IMG/VR virus record: IMGVR_UViG_3300024346_000015
Location: 58,344 to 122,343 of that record
Origin: a virus
Length of the DNA: 64,000 nucleotides
Reading direction: 5' to 3' (one strand)
Made by a program: the position numbers and the translations under genes
Shown here: positions 7,695-15,250 of the stretch, in pieces
Numbering within the stretch: the first letter of the stretch is position 1
How the letters are laid out: every line of letters starts with the position of its first letter
The notes under the pieces: model-generated
Databases searched by the model: none
Told to the model about the DNA's origin: nothing
The model's input: the letters and a program-made list of their open reading frames with translations, nothing else

Positions 7695-7864
7695 TCGGAC
7701 ACATCAACCATGATTATATCATACTGGCCTGACGTGGTCAAGCGTTCCATCTCATCTAATGCAGAACGAATGTTATCGTACTCACTGATCAGATCGTTCT
7801 TCTCGTCTAACAATTGAACCTTCATTACCTTCGTTCCCCTAGAGTTTATTGCCATAGTAATCAT
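7691..7864 (-). CDS. Small hypothetical protein
   Basis: This 57-residue ORF runs from ATG at 7864 and ends with DIIMVDVSE. GGGAGG lies upstream, but ATG codons at 7855 and within the first 15 residues are alternative starts. The segment LLDEKNDLISEYDNIRSALD is helical. It contains an early promoter inside its coding sequence. Confidence 0.55.
   Translation of the reverse strand: MITMAINSRGTKVMKVQLLDEKNDLISEYDNIRSALDEMERLTTSGQYDIIMVDVSE
7713..7741 (-). promoter_or_regulatory. Early promoter inside a small gene (TTGACC-17-TATAAT)
   Basis: Minus-strand TTGACC (7736-7741), 17 bp that include GGCCAGTA as in other early promoters here, then TATAAT (7713-7718). Placed to express the genes at 7694 and 7576. 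Confidence 0.65.
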
Positions 7865-7979
7865 GCGTCCCAGCCTCCCAATTCTTTCTCCGAGCGCTGA
7901 CCTCCAACATACTGTTTAAACTTGCTTTCCAACCACCATAAGCAAAAAGGATTACAAACAACGTTGCTAGTACCAACAT
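7839..7979 (-). CDS. Small membrane protein, unknown
   Basis: This 46-residue ORF starts at a TAATG junction with the preceding gene. Residues 1-15 (MLVLATLFVILFAYG) form one hydrophobic segment, followed by a basic and polar tail, suggesting an N-terminally anchored inner-membrane protein. Its end overlaps the next gene by 26 bases. Confidence 0.6.
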   Translation of the reverse strand: MLVLATLFVILFAYGGWKASLNSMLEVSARRKNWEAGTHDYYGNKL

Positions 7980-8380
7980 TACGCAGCCTCCTTACGTGAC
8001 AGGTGATATTCTGAACGATCGCCACTAGGCATCATGACGAACGATAACGTACCAGCGTAAGACTCTCGCTGAGCAACATAGTTGCCATAGAAGTTGCGGG
8101 TGACGAAGTACGGGGGCGACCACTCTTCCCACGGAGTTTGATCCGTATCAACGATACTAGAATCAATGACGTACTCTTTTGAGTACTCGTCAGACGATTC
8201 GATCAACGCAGTGATCTCATCACGGTACGTCTCAACGTTTGCGTAATCGCAGTCGATTACGTAGGTGCTACCACCTTTCATCTTCCAATACTGTGGGCAT
8301 GAACCCTCACCGTCCCAATCATGGGCGCCATAGTTTTCTTCGTGTTGGGTCTCGATTACTAAACGGATCATTGCAGTCAT
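7979..8380 (-). CDS. Conserved phage protein, unknown
   Basis: The start at 8380 follows the common early leader GAGAGAATATATT, giving 133 residues. The N-terminal pattern RLVIETQHEENYGAHDWDG with GSCPQYWKMKGGSTYVI is one I recall across many phages without known function. It lies behind its own early promoter (8414-8442). Confidence 0.7.
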   Translation of the reverse strand: MTAMIRLVIETQHEENYGAHDWDGEGSCPQYWKMKGGSTYVIDCDYANVETYRDEITALIESSDEYSKEYVIDSSIVDTDQTPWEEWSPPYFVTRNFYGNYVAQRESYAGTLSFVMMPSGDRSEYHLSRKEAA

Positions 8381-8413
8381 AATATATTCTCTCTTCTCAT
8401 AGTCAATACAAGT

Positions 8414-8442
8414 ATTATACAATACTCAACAGGGTTTGGCAA
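8414..8442 (-). promoter_or_regulatory. Early promoter (TTGCCA-17-TATAAT)
   Basis: TTGCCA at 8437-8442 and TATAAT at 8414-8419 on the minus strand, followed by ATACTTGTATTG, a small dyad shared by five promoters of this window. Confidence 0.8.
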
Positions 8443-8620
8443 CTACTTTTTTAAACTTTCTTCGAGATTTCGACCATTGTTTCATTGGTTTGTTGAACAA
8501 GATCTCTTCGGTGGTGTTCACTTTGATGTAACCGGCAAGTTGTCCTGCCTTGTTTACAATGTAAGTGTGATTGGGAATGGTTTGGTCACCCCAATCGGTG
8601 ACCTCTTGTAAGTACTCCAT
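8426..8620 (-). CDS. Small hypothetical protein
   Basis: The 64-residue ORF (MEYLQEVTDWGDQTIPNHTY) has a mixed beta-like N-terminal half and a Lys/Arg-rich tail. Its 3' end carries the next gene's early promoter. It begins one base after the start of the neighbour's stop codon, so the two are probably co-translated. No family recognised. Confidence 0.6.
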   Translation of the reverse strand: MEYLQEVTDWGDQTIPNHTYIVNKAGQLAGYIKVNTTEEILFNKPMKQWSKSRRKFKKVVAKPC

Positions 8621-8919
8621 TATGATCTCTTCTTACGTGGTTTGAAACCAAGGGTTTCCATAGCTTCCATCGGACTAGTAGTTCGAACCAACTCAACGTA
8701 CTGTTCAACAGTAGAGTTCTTAACTAGGTAGTTAACCCACGACTTCCACGGTTTTGAACCATACTTGAATCGTGCGATGAACGTGCGTTCTGGCATACCG
8801 TGCCAAGATGGGTGACAGTTCGGAGACACTTGCTCCATAGTACGTGAACCTTCGAACGCACCTTGATACATAAGGTACATACCGTCCCAACTGAACTTCT
8901 CTTTATCAAATCTAGTCAT
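8620..8919 (-). CDS. Conserved small phage protein, unknown
   Basis: The start at 8919 (MTRFDKEKFSWDGMYLMYQG) follows the usual early leader and yields 99 residues. The opening resembles small proteins I recall from marine T4-like phages ('K.PWDGMYL.Y.G'), with FIARFKYGSKPWKSWVNYLV after it. Function unknown. Confidence 0.65.
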   Translation of the reverse strand: MTRFDKEKFSWDGMYLMYQGAFEGSRTMEQVSPNCHPSWHGMPERTFIARFKYGSKPWKSWVNYLVKNSTVEQYVELVRTTSPMEAMETLGFKPRKKRS

Positions 8920-8950
8920 AATCATCTCTCTTCTCATATTCAATACAAGT

Positions 8951-8979
8951 ATTATACTGTACTGGCCAGTAAATGGCAA
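8951..8979 (-). promoter_or_regulatory. Early promoter (TTGCCA-17-TATAAT)
   Basis: TTGCCA at 8974-8979 and TATAAT at 8951-8956. The spacer contains the perfect 12-bp palindrome TACTGGCCAGTA; the ATACTTGTATTG dyad follows the -10. Confidence 0.85.
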
Positions 8980-8998
8980 GCGTCTATGATAAAAAAAG

Positions 8999-9006
8999 TA
9001 TAAATA
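8999..9006 (+). promoter_or_regulatory. Late promoter motif TATAAATA, rightward (first)
   Basis: A perfect T4 late -10 element 35 bases before the ATG at 9042, a distance that leaves room for a leader. Confidence 0.65.
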
Positions 9007-9028
9007 AATGGGTATAACGAGAAAAAGG

Positions 9029-9036
9029 TATAAATA
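9029..9036 (+). promoter_or_regulatory. Late promoter motif TATAAATA, rightward (second)
   Basis: A second perfect element ending 5 bases before the ATG at 9042. If used, the transcript would be nearly leaderless. Confidence 0.5.
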
Positions 9037-9041
9037 ACAGT

Positions 9042-9305
9042 ATGTCAAACGAACTATTCGATTTCGGGTTTACCCTTGTAGATGAGAACGAACTGGAGGT
9101 TGTGCAACAGGCGCAAGCAACAGTCACGTCAGCATCAACCTCGGCAACCGAAACACAGGACAAATTAGACAAATTATTCAATGCGATTCAACCATTGTTA
9201 AACAATCTCAAGGCGAACCCAGAGAAAGAGTATATCCTCTGGCCCAATCGTACTGAGAAGATAGAACAATTTGAGTCTCACATTCAAGGTATTTACAAAG
9301 GGTAA
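9042..9305 (+). CDS. Conserved marine T4-like phage protein, unknown
   Basis: The 87-residue protein opens MSNELFDFGFTLVDENELEV, has an Ala/Thr/Ser-rich middle, and ends with LKANPEKEYILWPNR and a short helix. I recall this composite pattern as widely conserved in marine T4-like phages, where its function is not known. With the next gene it forms the only rightward unit between 3.4 kb and the right edge. Confidence 0.75.
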   Translation: MSNELFDFGFTLVDENELEVVQQAQATVTSASTSATETQDKLDKLFNAIQPLLNNLKANPEKEYILWPNRTEKIEQFESHIQGIYKG

Positions 9306-9308
9306 GGT

Positions 9309-10211
9309 ATGTTTTACAAAGATGACAGTGAGTTATATGTTCAATCGACCAGATCAGATGGTGAACTCAATCTGAGGTACGTTACGCCTGAACTGAAGGA
9401 ACGTACCTACCGACACATCAATAGTCGTATTGAGAACAGTAAGCGAAACAAGAATCTCCTTACTCATTACAAGAACGCTGAGATTCATATGGTGGCGGAG
9501 ATAATCAATCGTGTTCCCATGTATTGTAATGTCATCGCATCTCGCGGATACAGTAATATACTGTTCGTTGGTCATTTCAACGCATCTCAATATAAGTGGT
9601 ACCTGAAGACTAGACCAGCAGATCCAGGCACTAGACTGTACCATGAACTACCACCCGAACGTGATGGCCAAGAGAACTTCGTTGACCTAAACATCTGTCA
9701 CCAATTTGTTCCTATCATTTGGGACATGTATGGTTACAAACCCAATATGGACTATGTCCAACCACCTCATTCACGTAACTTGGGTATGATGCACGAGTTG
9801 TATCAGAAGTTCCAACTAAACAGAGTCCGGTCGGATCAACAGTACCGTCACGGTGATACTCAGTTTGTTCTATCTGATTGGGACGAAAACCCGTATGACG
9901 CAGTAGTATTTGCGGGTGTACCTGAAGCGGTAGGTAAAGATTCTTTCTCTATGACAGACGTGGTAGATAGTCTAGGTGCATATGTAACGGATGATTGTGA
10001 GTTTATTGATCTATGGGGAAATGAGTCTCACGACTACCGATTCTATGGCAATGAAGCGGATCATCTACCGACTGATAACAATGTCGCTACTGCATTCCGC
10101 ATTAGAGGGGATTGGGACAAACAGGTTAGGAATGAAGGTCGTCCTGAAGAGTACGCACTAATGTGTAAAAACATCAATGCGTACCGCAAGAGTTTTATCT
10201 TAGAACCTTAA
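9309..10211 (+). CDS. Hypothetical protein, 300 residues
   Basis: This soluble-looking protein (MFYKDDSELYVQSTRSDGEL) has no signal peptide, membrane segment or motif I can name. It contains repeated Asp/Tyr/His-rich stretches such as YGYKPNMDYVQPPHSR and LSDWDENPYDAVVFAGVPEA, the latter Rossmann-like. AAGG precedes the ATG, which comes 3 bases after the end of the upstream gene. Co-transcription behind two late-promoter motifs suggests late expression. It converges with the P-loop gene, overlapping its end by 4 bases. Confidence 0.75.
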   Translation: MFYKDDSELYVQSTRSDGELNLRYVTPELKERTYRHINSRIENSKRNKNLLTHYKNAEIHMVAEIINRVPMYCNVIASRGYSNILFVGHFNASQYKWYLKTRPADPGTRLYHELPPERDGQENFVDLNICHQFVPIIWDMYGYKPNMDYVQPPHSRNLGMMHELYQKFQLNRVRSDQQYRHGDTQFVLSDWDENPYDAVVFAGVPEAVGKDSFSMTDVVDSLGAYVTDDCEFIDLWGNESHDYRFYGNEADHLPTDNNVATAFRIRGDWDKQVRNEGRPEEYALMCKNINAYRKSFILEP

Positions 10212-11080
10212 CCCCAAGTAACTGCTTTAGGAACGTAAGAGGATATCTTTGATTTGATATCCTTTTCTAATTTGTCAACTGGAGTGGCTGGTTTACCTTG
10301 ACGTTTTGCGTAGAAGTATTTCGCATCTTTTAAGAATGAACCACCCCCACCAGATACTTTAAGATCAGCATCGACACCGACCTTGTTGAATGCGAATACG
10401 ATATCCCCATCCATATATCTCTTCAACGTTGAACCCATGTTAACGATGTCAGCCATAGTCTGTGATGCACCACGGTGTGTGTTGACTAGGATCTCTGCGG
10501 GTACAGTACGAGAACGTCTGAGGTTCTGTGCCTTTGCCACTTCGATATCGTTGACTACCCATACGATATGGATGTTCTTCTTGTCGTAACCCACGTTAGT
10601 CAACATACGAGATAGGTTACCTAACTTCTGTAGATCTTTCAGAGTTGTATCGAAAACAAGATTAGGTTTACGATCAGGTGCAGCTGCAAGGACACCACGC
10701 ATCAATACTTTCTCTTTACGTGTATCCAGTTGCAGTACGTTAGCAATGATGTCATGTAACTTACCAACGTTCTCCGGATCCTTTAGATTAGACGCGATCG
10801 CTTCGATATCCATACCAGTCTCCGCCTTGACTCTCTTACGAATCAACGGTGACTTTGCAGAAGCAAGTTTGAGGGAATCAACGTCCATGACTTTACCCTC
10901 AAGACCGACTAGGTTGGATAGGACGAATCCTTTACCAGAACCCGCACCGCCTGCCATGATGACAACGTTACCGAAGTTGGGGTAAGCTTTACCGCCAAAC
11001 GTAATGAGTTTTTCCATCAGAATCTCTGCGGATTCTTGGAGTTCTAGTTCTTCTGTGAGGTGTTCGTTGAATGTTTTCAT
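10208..11080 (-). CDS. P-loop kinase-like protein with capsid-targeting-like N-terminus
   Basis: The 290-residue product carries a Walker A motif AGGAGSGKG at about 43-51 and later LVFDTTLKDLQKLGNLSRML and an LRRSRTVP arginine stretch, the general layout of zeta-toxin or kinase P-loop proteins. The N-terminus MKTFNEHLTEELEL resembles the T4 internal-protein capsid-targeting peptide (MKTYQEFIAEA), with a possible gp21-type cleavage after LTE. TATAAATA ends 6 bases before the start, so the gene is probably late and possibly near-leaderless. A packaged kinase is inferred; substrate unknown. Confidence 0.7.
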   Translation of the reverse strand: MKTFNEHLTEELELQESAEILMEKLITFGGKAYPNFGNVVIMAGGAGSGKGFVLSNLVGLEGKVMDVDSLKLASAKSPLIRKRVKAETGMDIEAIASNLKDPENVGKLHDIIANVLQLDTRKEKVLMRGVLAAAPDRKPNLVFDTTLKDLQKLGNLSRMLTNVGYDKKNIHIVWVVNDIEVAKAQNLRRSRTVPAEILVNTHRGASQTMADIVNMGSTLKRYMDGDIVFAFNKVGVDADLKVSGGGGSFLKDAKYFYAKRQGKPATPVDKLEKDIKSKISSYVPKAVTWG

Positions 11081-11086
11081 GCTTGT

Positions 11087-11094
11087 TATTTATA
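11087..11094 (-). promoter_or_regulatory. Late promoter motif TATAAATA
   Basis: A perfect late element directly upstream of the P-loop gene (start 11080). It overlaps the stop of the small membrane-protein gene, so the distance to the ATG is unusually short. Confidence 0.5.
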
Positions 11095-11242
11095 CAAGTA
11101 AGCAGAGACAAGATACGATAAGTAACAAAATAATCACATTGGGACGAAATTCCCACACGTCACCGATGTCGCTCCAAGTACCTCGAACGAAATCGATTAC
11201 TACTTCTTGTGCTTTGTTCCAAAGTTCTTTTACTTTATCCAT
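11090..11242 (-). CDS. Small C-tail-anchored membrane protein
   Basis: This 50-residue ORF (MDKVKELWNKAQEVVIDFVR) ends in a single hydrophobic segment VIILLLIVSCLCLLV, so it is probably tail-anchored in the membrane. AAGGA lies 9 bases before the ATG, which is embedded in the end of the preceding gene (8-base overlap). It might belong to lysis or envelope functions, but nothing in the sequence decides this. Confidence 0.6.
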   Translation of the reverse strand: MDKVKELWNKAQEVVIDFVRGTWSDIGDVWEFRPNVIILLLIVSCLCLLV

Positions 11243-11870
11243 TCTGGAGTTCCTTAGTCATTGTTTTCTTTGTCTTTACTACTATCTCCACATTCTCAGG
11301 TATTTTGAACTTCACCTTATCATGTGAATGGTACAGATAGAACTTGACATCTTTGTGTTCAGCGAACATTGCAGGCCAGATCGGTCTCCAATGGTTTGCT
11401 ATCCTATGTGTATTATTTATAGATCTATCGCTTTCTAGAATCAAATCAGTAGAACTCAATAGATTCATATCAAACATAGAGTCGAACCCGTAAATGTGTA
11501 CCTCTTTAGCGTTCATCTTTGTACATGCATAATCAACTGCCATGTGACCACAACTAAAGTTAGTCGCATTACCGGCATACTCAGGAACACGTTGATGGAA
11601 AGCACGGATGTTCTGTGAGTACTTTAGATAGAAGTTTGGTTGTATCTCCATCCACTTACGTGGACGTGTACCCAATATCCAATCGTACATATTCAGATTG
11701 ACCTTACCTTCAGCCAATGCCATCATCATCTTAAAATCCACCATACAAGATGCGTGAACTTCGTTTCTAGGTATCTCGAAGGGAGGCATGTTACAGACCA
11801 GTAACTTACCTTCGGTGCCACGTTGGAATAAGAAATTGTGGTCTCCGTTACCTAAAACATTTACTCTCAT
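11235..11870 (-). CDS. Putative glycan-related protein (DUF115/sialyltransferase-like?)
   Basis: The 211-residue protein opens MRVNVLGNGDHNFLFQRG, a nucleotide-binding-like loop, and contains KEVHIYGFDSMFD, which resembles the conserved 'I.GFD' region of DUF115 and some sialyltransferase-type proteins. It begins the run of sugar-modifying genes on the leftward strand and its start is next to the nuclease gene end (one-base overlap). The assignment is tentative; no catalytic residues could be confirmed. Confidence 0.45.
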   Translation of the reverse strand: MRVNVLGNGDHNFLFQRGTEGKLLVCNMPPFEIPRNEVHASCMVDFKMMMALAEGKVNLNMYDWILGTRPRKWMEIQPNFYLKYSQNIRAFHQRVPEYAGNATNFSCGHMAVDYACTKMNAKEVHIYGFDSMFDMNLLSSTDLILESDRSINNTHRIANHWRPIWPAMFAEHKDVKFYLYHSHDKVKFKIPENVEIVVKTKKTMTKELQNG

Positions 11871-12223
11871 TATTTCTTTCCACCAAAGTATTCTGTAGCG
11901 TGACCTTCTTCGAGCAACATCTGATTCACTGTACCATCATCAGTAACAATCGCACCAAGGATACGACCGAACTTACCTTTCGCATCATACTTGTGTGTCA
12001 GTAATGTTACTACCGTTCCAACGGGCGCCATCTCGTTGACTCTCGCCTTGGCGGCAAGTCCCTTCGCTTTTTCTTCCAAATCTCTGGTGCGAGATTCCGG
12101 AGTATTAATACCGTAAAGACGAACGCGCTGATCACGCAGTACAACATCAAAACCAAGATCAATGTCAACGTCAACTGTATCACCATCAACCCACCTATCA
12201 ATGGTTGCTTTATATTCATACAT
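11870..12223 (-). CDS. Staphylococcal-nuclease-like thermonuclease
   Basis: The 117-residue protein is a compact SNase domain. The catalytic set is complete: R35 and E43 in RVRLYGINTPE and R87 in AKGKFGRIL, with the DGDT calcium-site loop at 13-16. SNase proteins cleave DNA and RNA with calcium. No signal peptide is present, so it acts in the cytoplasm or is packaged. It sits inside a glycan gene cluster and overlaps the neighbouring glycosyltransferase gene by 8 bases. Roles in host DNA breakdown are plausible. Confidence 0.85.
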   Translation of the reverse strand: MYEYKATIDRWVDGDTVDVDIDLGFDVVLRDQRVRLYGINTPESRTRDLEEKAKGLAAKARVNEMAPVGTVVTLLTHKYDAKGKFGRILGAIVTDDGTVNQMLLEEGHATEYFGGKK

Positions 12224-12875
12224 CTATTTTACCCCTAATTATATCATTACCTTTTTGTCCTGTGTGGTGTACCACTGTAGGACTTTTTACTGCTGTCCCA
12301 TCTATGTAGTCTAACCGTAACGTATTGAACCGTGATGGTAGACTGTTTATCAGTGACATCCTCATTATCTCATTACCGTCAATCATTCTGTACAGGGTCT
12401 CTTGATCACCTACTTCAGGGTTGTTTATACACTCATCAGCCCAGTGTCTTAATATGTTGGGACTTCCTTTGAAAACAACAACACCAGAGTTATGCCATAC
12501 TCCTTTAGATCCACGTCTACGACTCCACGGTTTATCTTCGACCATTCCTAGTCTACCGTCTTCCGTCCAATTAAAGATAGTGTCGATACTATCGTTCATG
12601 ACTTCACAATCAGTATCTAACCAACATATACGATCATAATCCATACGACTAGCGTCTAACATGGCACGTGGTTTCTTGAACCATCCTTTTGCCTGTGACT
12701 CACAACTACTCACCGTGATGTTTTCTAGTGGTTCTAACGACTCGATCATTTCACTAGACATACCAAAGTCAGAAATAATCAATGGTGTGTCACTGTGTTG
12801 TCTTAGGTTAGTTATGAACCAAGGTAGTTGCCACTCAGTATTCTCATCACATCCTGTCAAAAAGGCATTAGGCAC
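12216..12875 (-). CDS. Glycosyltransferase, GT-A fold with DxD motif
   Basis: The 219-residue protein contains YDRICWLDTDCEVMND, where DTD is the metal/nucleotide-sugar DxD motif of GT-A enzymes, then VWHNSGVVVFKGSP and VGDQETLYRMI, the acceptor-side pattern of GT8-like proteins. It likely transfers a sugar from an NDP donor. It forms an overlapping block with genes on both sides. Confidence 0.75.
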   Translation of the reverse strand: MPNAFLTGCDENTEWQLPWFITNLRQHSDTPLIISDFGMSSEMIESLEPLENITVSSCESQAKGWFKKPRAMLDASRMDYDRICWLDTDCEVMNDSIDTIFNWTEDGRLGMVEDKPWSRRRGSKGVWHNSGVVVFKGSPNILRHWADECINNPEVGDQETLYRMIDGNEIMRMSLINSLPSRFNTLRLDYIDGTAVKSPTVVHHTGQKGNDIIRGKIDV

Positions 12876-13524
12876 GGATCACGTCCACCTTATTATGTTT
12901 AGATTTAGTTCCTTCTTCACGTTGAATAGTAGTAAACGTATCACGTGCAGTTGCAGGCCACGGATAGTATTCTTGTATCCAAGGGAAGTCTTCTAGGTTC
13001 ATAAACACATCGGTTGGACGAGCATATATCTTTGCTTGTGCTACGAGTCTCCTCGCACCTTCGGGTTTCAACATGTAGGCGTGAGCGCCAGGCATGTACG
13101 GGTTTCTTCCGTTCCCACCTTTACTACACAAAGGATTAACACCCAGTGTCATCGGTGTATTGTACTTACCGTAAGAGGGCGCACCGATATTCATCATGTA
13201 GTCAAAGTGTTGGGTCGGTAGACTGTTGTTGAGTACCGCATCATGTTCAAAGATAACAAATGTCTCGTCATCTTCTATACACTGTTTCCATAGACTGTAG
13301 TGTGAAAAGAACGCAGCAGCGCAGTTATCTGGTCTACTGTATTTCTCAAGAAACCCGTCCATCTTCATACCTTCTTTCTCAAACAACACCGCAAGATCAT
13401 CTCTAGGTGTGGTCGCAGGCCAGTTCTTAATGTTGATATTATACCATGAACTGTGACGGATGCATCGATCTGCCACATGAACCGAATCGGGGTTGTCCAT
13501 GATTGTAATTACATAGGCTCTCAT
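12868..13524 (-). CDS. Glycosyltransferase family 25-like
   Basis: The 218-residue protein begins MRAYVITIMDNPDSVHVADR and contains AAFFSHYSLWKQCIEDDETFVIFEHDAVL. This 'S H..W..I......IFEDDA' pattern is the core of GT25 (LPS-type) glycosyltransferases, with EHD in place of EDD. PYMPGAHAYMLKPEGARRLV matches the later conserved region. Two more GT25-like genes lie at 13706 and 17509. Confidence 0.75.
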   Translation of the reverse strand: MRAYVITIMDNPDSVHVADRCIRHSSWYNINIKNWPATTPRDDLAVLFEKEGMKMDGFLEKYSRPDNCAAAFFSHYSLWKQCIEDDETFVIFEHDAVLNNSLPTQHFDYMMNIGAPSYGKYNTPMTLGVNPLCSKGGNGRNPYMPGAHAYMLKPEGARRLVAQAKIYARPTDVFMNLEDFPWIQEYYPWPATARDTFTTIQREEGTKSKHNKVDVIRA

Positions 13525-13709
13525 ATTAAAAAATCTACCTTCGTCATATTTGTTTTAGTATCAATCTTACCATTGTGGTCATATGTAGTGACCTCGTATG
13601 TCATCCTTTCCACCTTGAGTTTACCGTCACTGGTTTTACTGGTAGTCTCAACGTTGTACGAACGAGTAACGACAGAGGTTGATGGACTTACTTGAACGAT
13701 TTCACTCAC
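13521..13709 (-). CDS. Small beta-rich hypothetical protein
   Basis: The 62-residue ORF starts with GTG at a GTGA junction with the upstream stop codon and is rich in Thr, Ser and Val (VTRSYNVETTSKTSDGKLKV). Coupled translation between two glycosyltransferase genes supports it. No family recognised. Confidence 0.55.
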   Translation of the reverse strand: MSEIVQVSPSTSVVTRSYNVETTSKTSDGKLKVERMTYEVTTYDHNGKIDTKTNMTKVDFLI

Positions 13710-14419
13710 GATGTGGTACTAGACGCAGTTCCCTGTACTTTTGTATAATAGGGATAGACAATTCTCAGGTGCATAAAGTTCTCTCTGCATATGAACGCAT
13801 CATTAGGCCACATACCGACTTCCTTTACCTTATCTAGAAACTCCTTTGCGACTCTTGGATCTACCCAGTAAGCAGAACCACCCGCCAATCCTTGGGGTAC
13901 CGGAGGTTCACCCGCTTCGTTTACTGTAGGTACAAACTTGATAGCGTTACTGTAGGACGCAGTTTCGTGGTATCTTGCAGCCTTCCTTGTCGCACCACGT
14001 GGATCACATAATCCTACAATACCCAGACCTTTACGTAAACCAGTAAACTTACGAGTAAACATCGCGTCACTCTCAAGAACTAGACACGCACGATCTTCCT
14101 TGATGATCTCTTCCCAGACACGCATATGAGACACCGCACAAGCAATCACTTTAAGTTGATTCTCTGCACGGTACATCTTCTTGTAGACACCTGTCTGTAG
14201 ATCGATACCCTCTTCATCCGGACTCATGGGCCAGTTCCAACGCCAATCATTGGAATCAAACATGATCATGTCTCTGATATCTTGTTCCATTGTTGCGGGA
14301 GTAGACGCACGGAAAATCTTCACATCAACATCCGACTCGGTGTCCTTGATACTCTTCCTCAAACGTTTGATTTGATTCTGTTGTTCGCCCGTAACATTGA
14401 TAACATATGCAGTTGTCAT
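13706..14419 (-). CDS. Glycosyltransferase family 25-like
   Basis: The 237-residue protein opens MTTAYVINVTGEQQNQIKRL and has CAVSHMRVWEEIIKEDRACLVLESDAMF, a clear GT25 core with ESD at the acidic motif. GLAGGSAYWVDPRVAKEFLD corresponds to the later conserved block. It starts at a TAATG junction with the methyltransferase gene, so expression is coupled. The sugar and acceptor cannot be deduced. Confidence 0.7.
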   Translation of the reverse strand: MTTAYVINVTGEQQNQIKRLRKSIKDTESDVDVKIFRASTPATMEQDIRDMIMFDSNDWRWNWPMSPDEEGIDLQTGVYKKMYRAENQLKVIACAVSHMRVWEEIIKEDRACLVLESDAMFTRKFTGLRKGLGIVGLCDPRGATRKAARYHETASYSNAIKFVPTVNEAGEPPVPQGLAGGSAYWVDPRVAKEFLDKVKEVGMWPNDAFICRENFMHLRIVYPYYTKVQGTASSTTS

Positions 14420-14985
14420 TAGATTCTCTCGATCATCATTGCGCCTACCCCAGTCTTAACCTCGGCAGTAACCTTCCAAGGTTTACCCTCGATCCACTTA
14501 TGTATCCCCGGCCCTATGGTCGATGGATTACCATTACATCTGGCAGTATCATGGAAGACAATCGCCTTCTTAACCTTGGTCGCATGTACCGCTAACTCTT
14601 TCTTCGTATGACGCCAATGGTGTAATGAATCTATCATTAGAACATCACAGTCACCAGCGGTCATCGGATTGTCTGAACCCGTCTCGTGTTGTACAATCTT
14701 GATACCATTCTTTTGAGCATAGTCTTCGAACAACTTACTGTTCTCTCTATAGAAGTCCAATGTCATATCTACCAAGTGAACTGTCTTCGCACCATTCAAC
14801 ATTGCGGATGCGAGAGATGCACCTTGATGCACCCCCAGTTCCTTATAGACATCACCGCCACTCAAGACACCCTTGACCATATCGTGATGACTACAGTAAT
14901 CTTGTCCTTGCGCCCTCTCTTGTTGGGTTCTAATTTCTTCGTAGAACTGTTTGAGATCCCTTGCGGTGATAATGGATTTAATCAT
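14419..14985 (-). CDS. Class I SAM-dependent methyltransferase-like
   Basis: With ATG at 14985 the product has 188 residues. VYKELGVHQGASLASAMLNG is a Gly-containing SAM-binding motif I, KTVHLVDMTLDFY the acidic motif, and CDVLMIDSLHHWRHTKKEL with KKAIVFHDTARCNG matches Methyltransf_24-type enzymes. These usually methylate sugars or small molecules, fitting the glycan cluster. The start overlaps the end of groES by 8 bases. Confidence 0.65.
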   Translation of the reverse strand: MIKSIITARDLKQFYEEIRTQQERAQGQDYCSHHDMVKGVLSGGDVYKELGVHQGASLASAMLNGAKTVHLVDMTLDFYRENSKLFEDYAQKNGIKIVQHETGSDNPMTAGDCDVLMIDSLHHWRHTKKELAVHATKVKKAIVFHDTARCNGNPSTIGPGIHKWIEGKPWKVTAEVKTGVGAMMIERI

Positions 14986-15250
14986 CGGATACAATCAACT
15001 TAACAAACTCGACATCGACTACTGCACATTTGACACCTTCAAGTTCTACTGCAAACGCCTTTGTCCAATCTAAGTAAACCTTCTGTTTAGGAACGAGTCC
15101 TGCCTCTGCGACTGAAATAGATCCACTTGTCGCAAGAACGATTGCGGGTTTATTGCCCGTTGCGATATCGTTTTGTAGAATGATACCACCGGAAGTTTGT
15201 TCTTCCTTGGCTGCCTCTGTTACTAATATGTTATTACCTAGTACTTTCAT
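14978..15250 (-). CDS. groES: GroES-type co-chaperonin (gp31 analogue)
   Basis: The 90-residue protein begins MKVLGNNILVTEAAKEEQTS and carries the mobile loop TSGGIILQN, whose hydrophobic tripeptide docks onto GroEL, followed by the beta-barrel with KQKVYLDW and a C-terminal VDVEFVKLIV strand. Phage co-chaperonins retune host GroEL for the large capsid protein, as T4 gp31 does for gp23. It begins at a TAATG junction with the upstream gene. Its position among glycan genes is unusual. Confidence 0.85.
   Translation of the reverse strand: MKVLGNNILVTEAAKEEQTSGGIILQNDIATGNKPAIVLATSGSISVAEAGLVPKQKVYLDWTKAFAVELEGVKCAVVDVEFVKLIVSDD

Noticed and set aside
11414-11421. TATAAATA inside the glycan-related gene at 11235-11870
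   Set aside because: Coding position and distance from the next gene make use uncertain; a better-placed motif exists at 11087.
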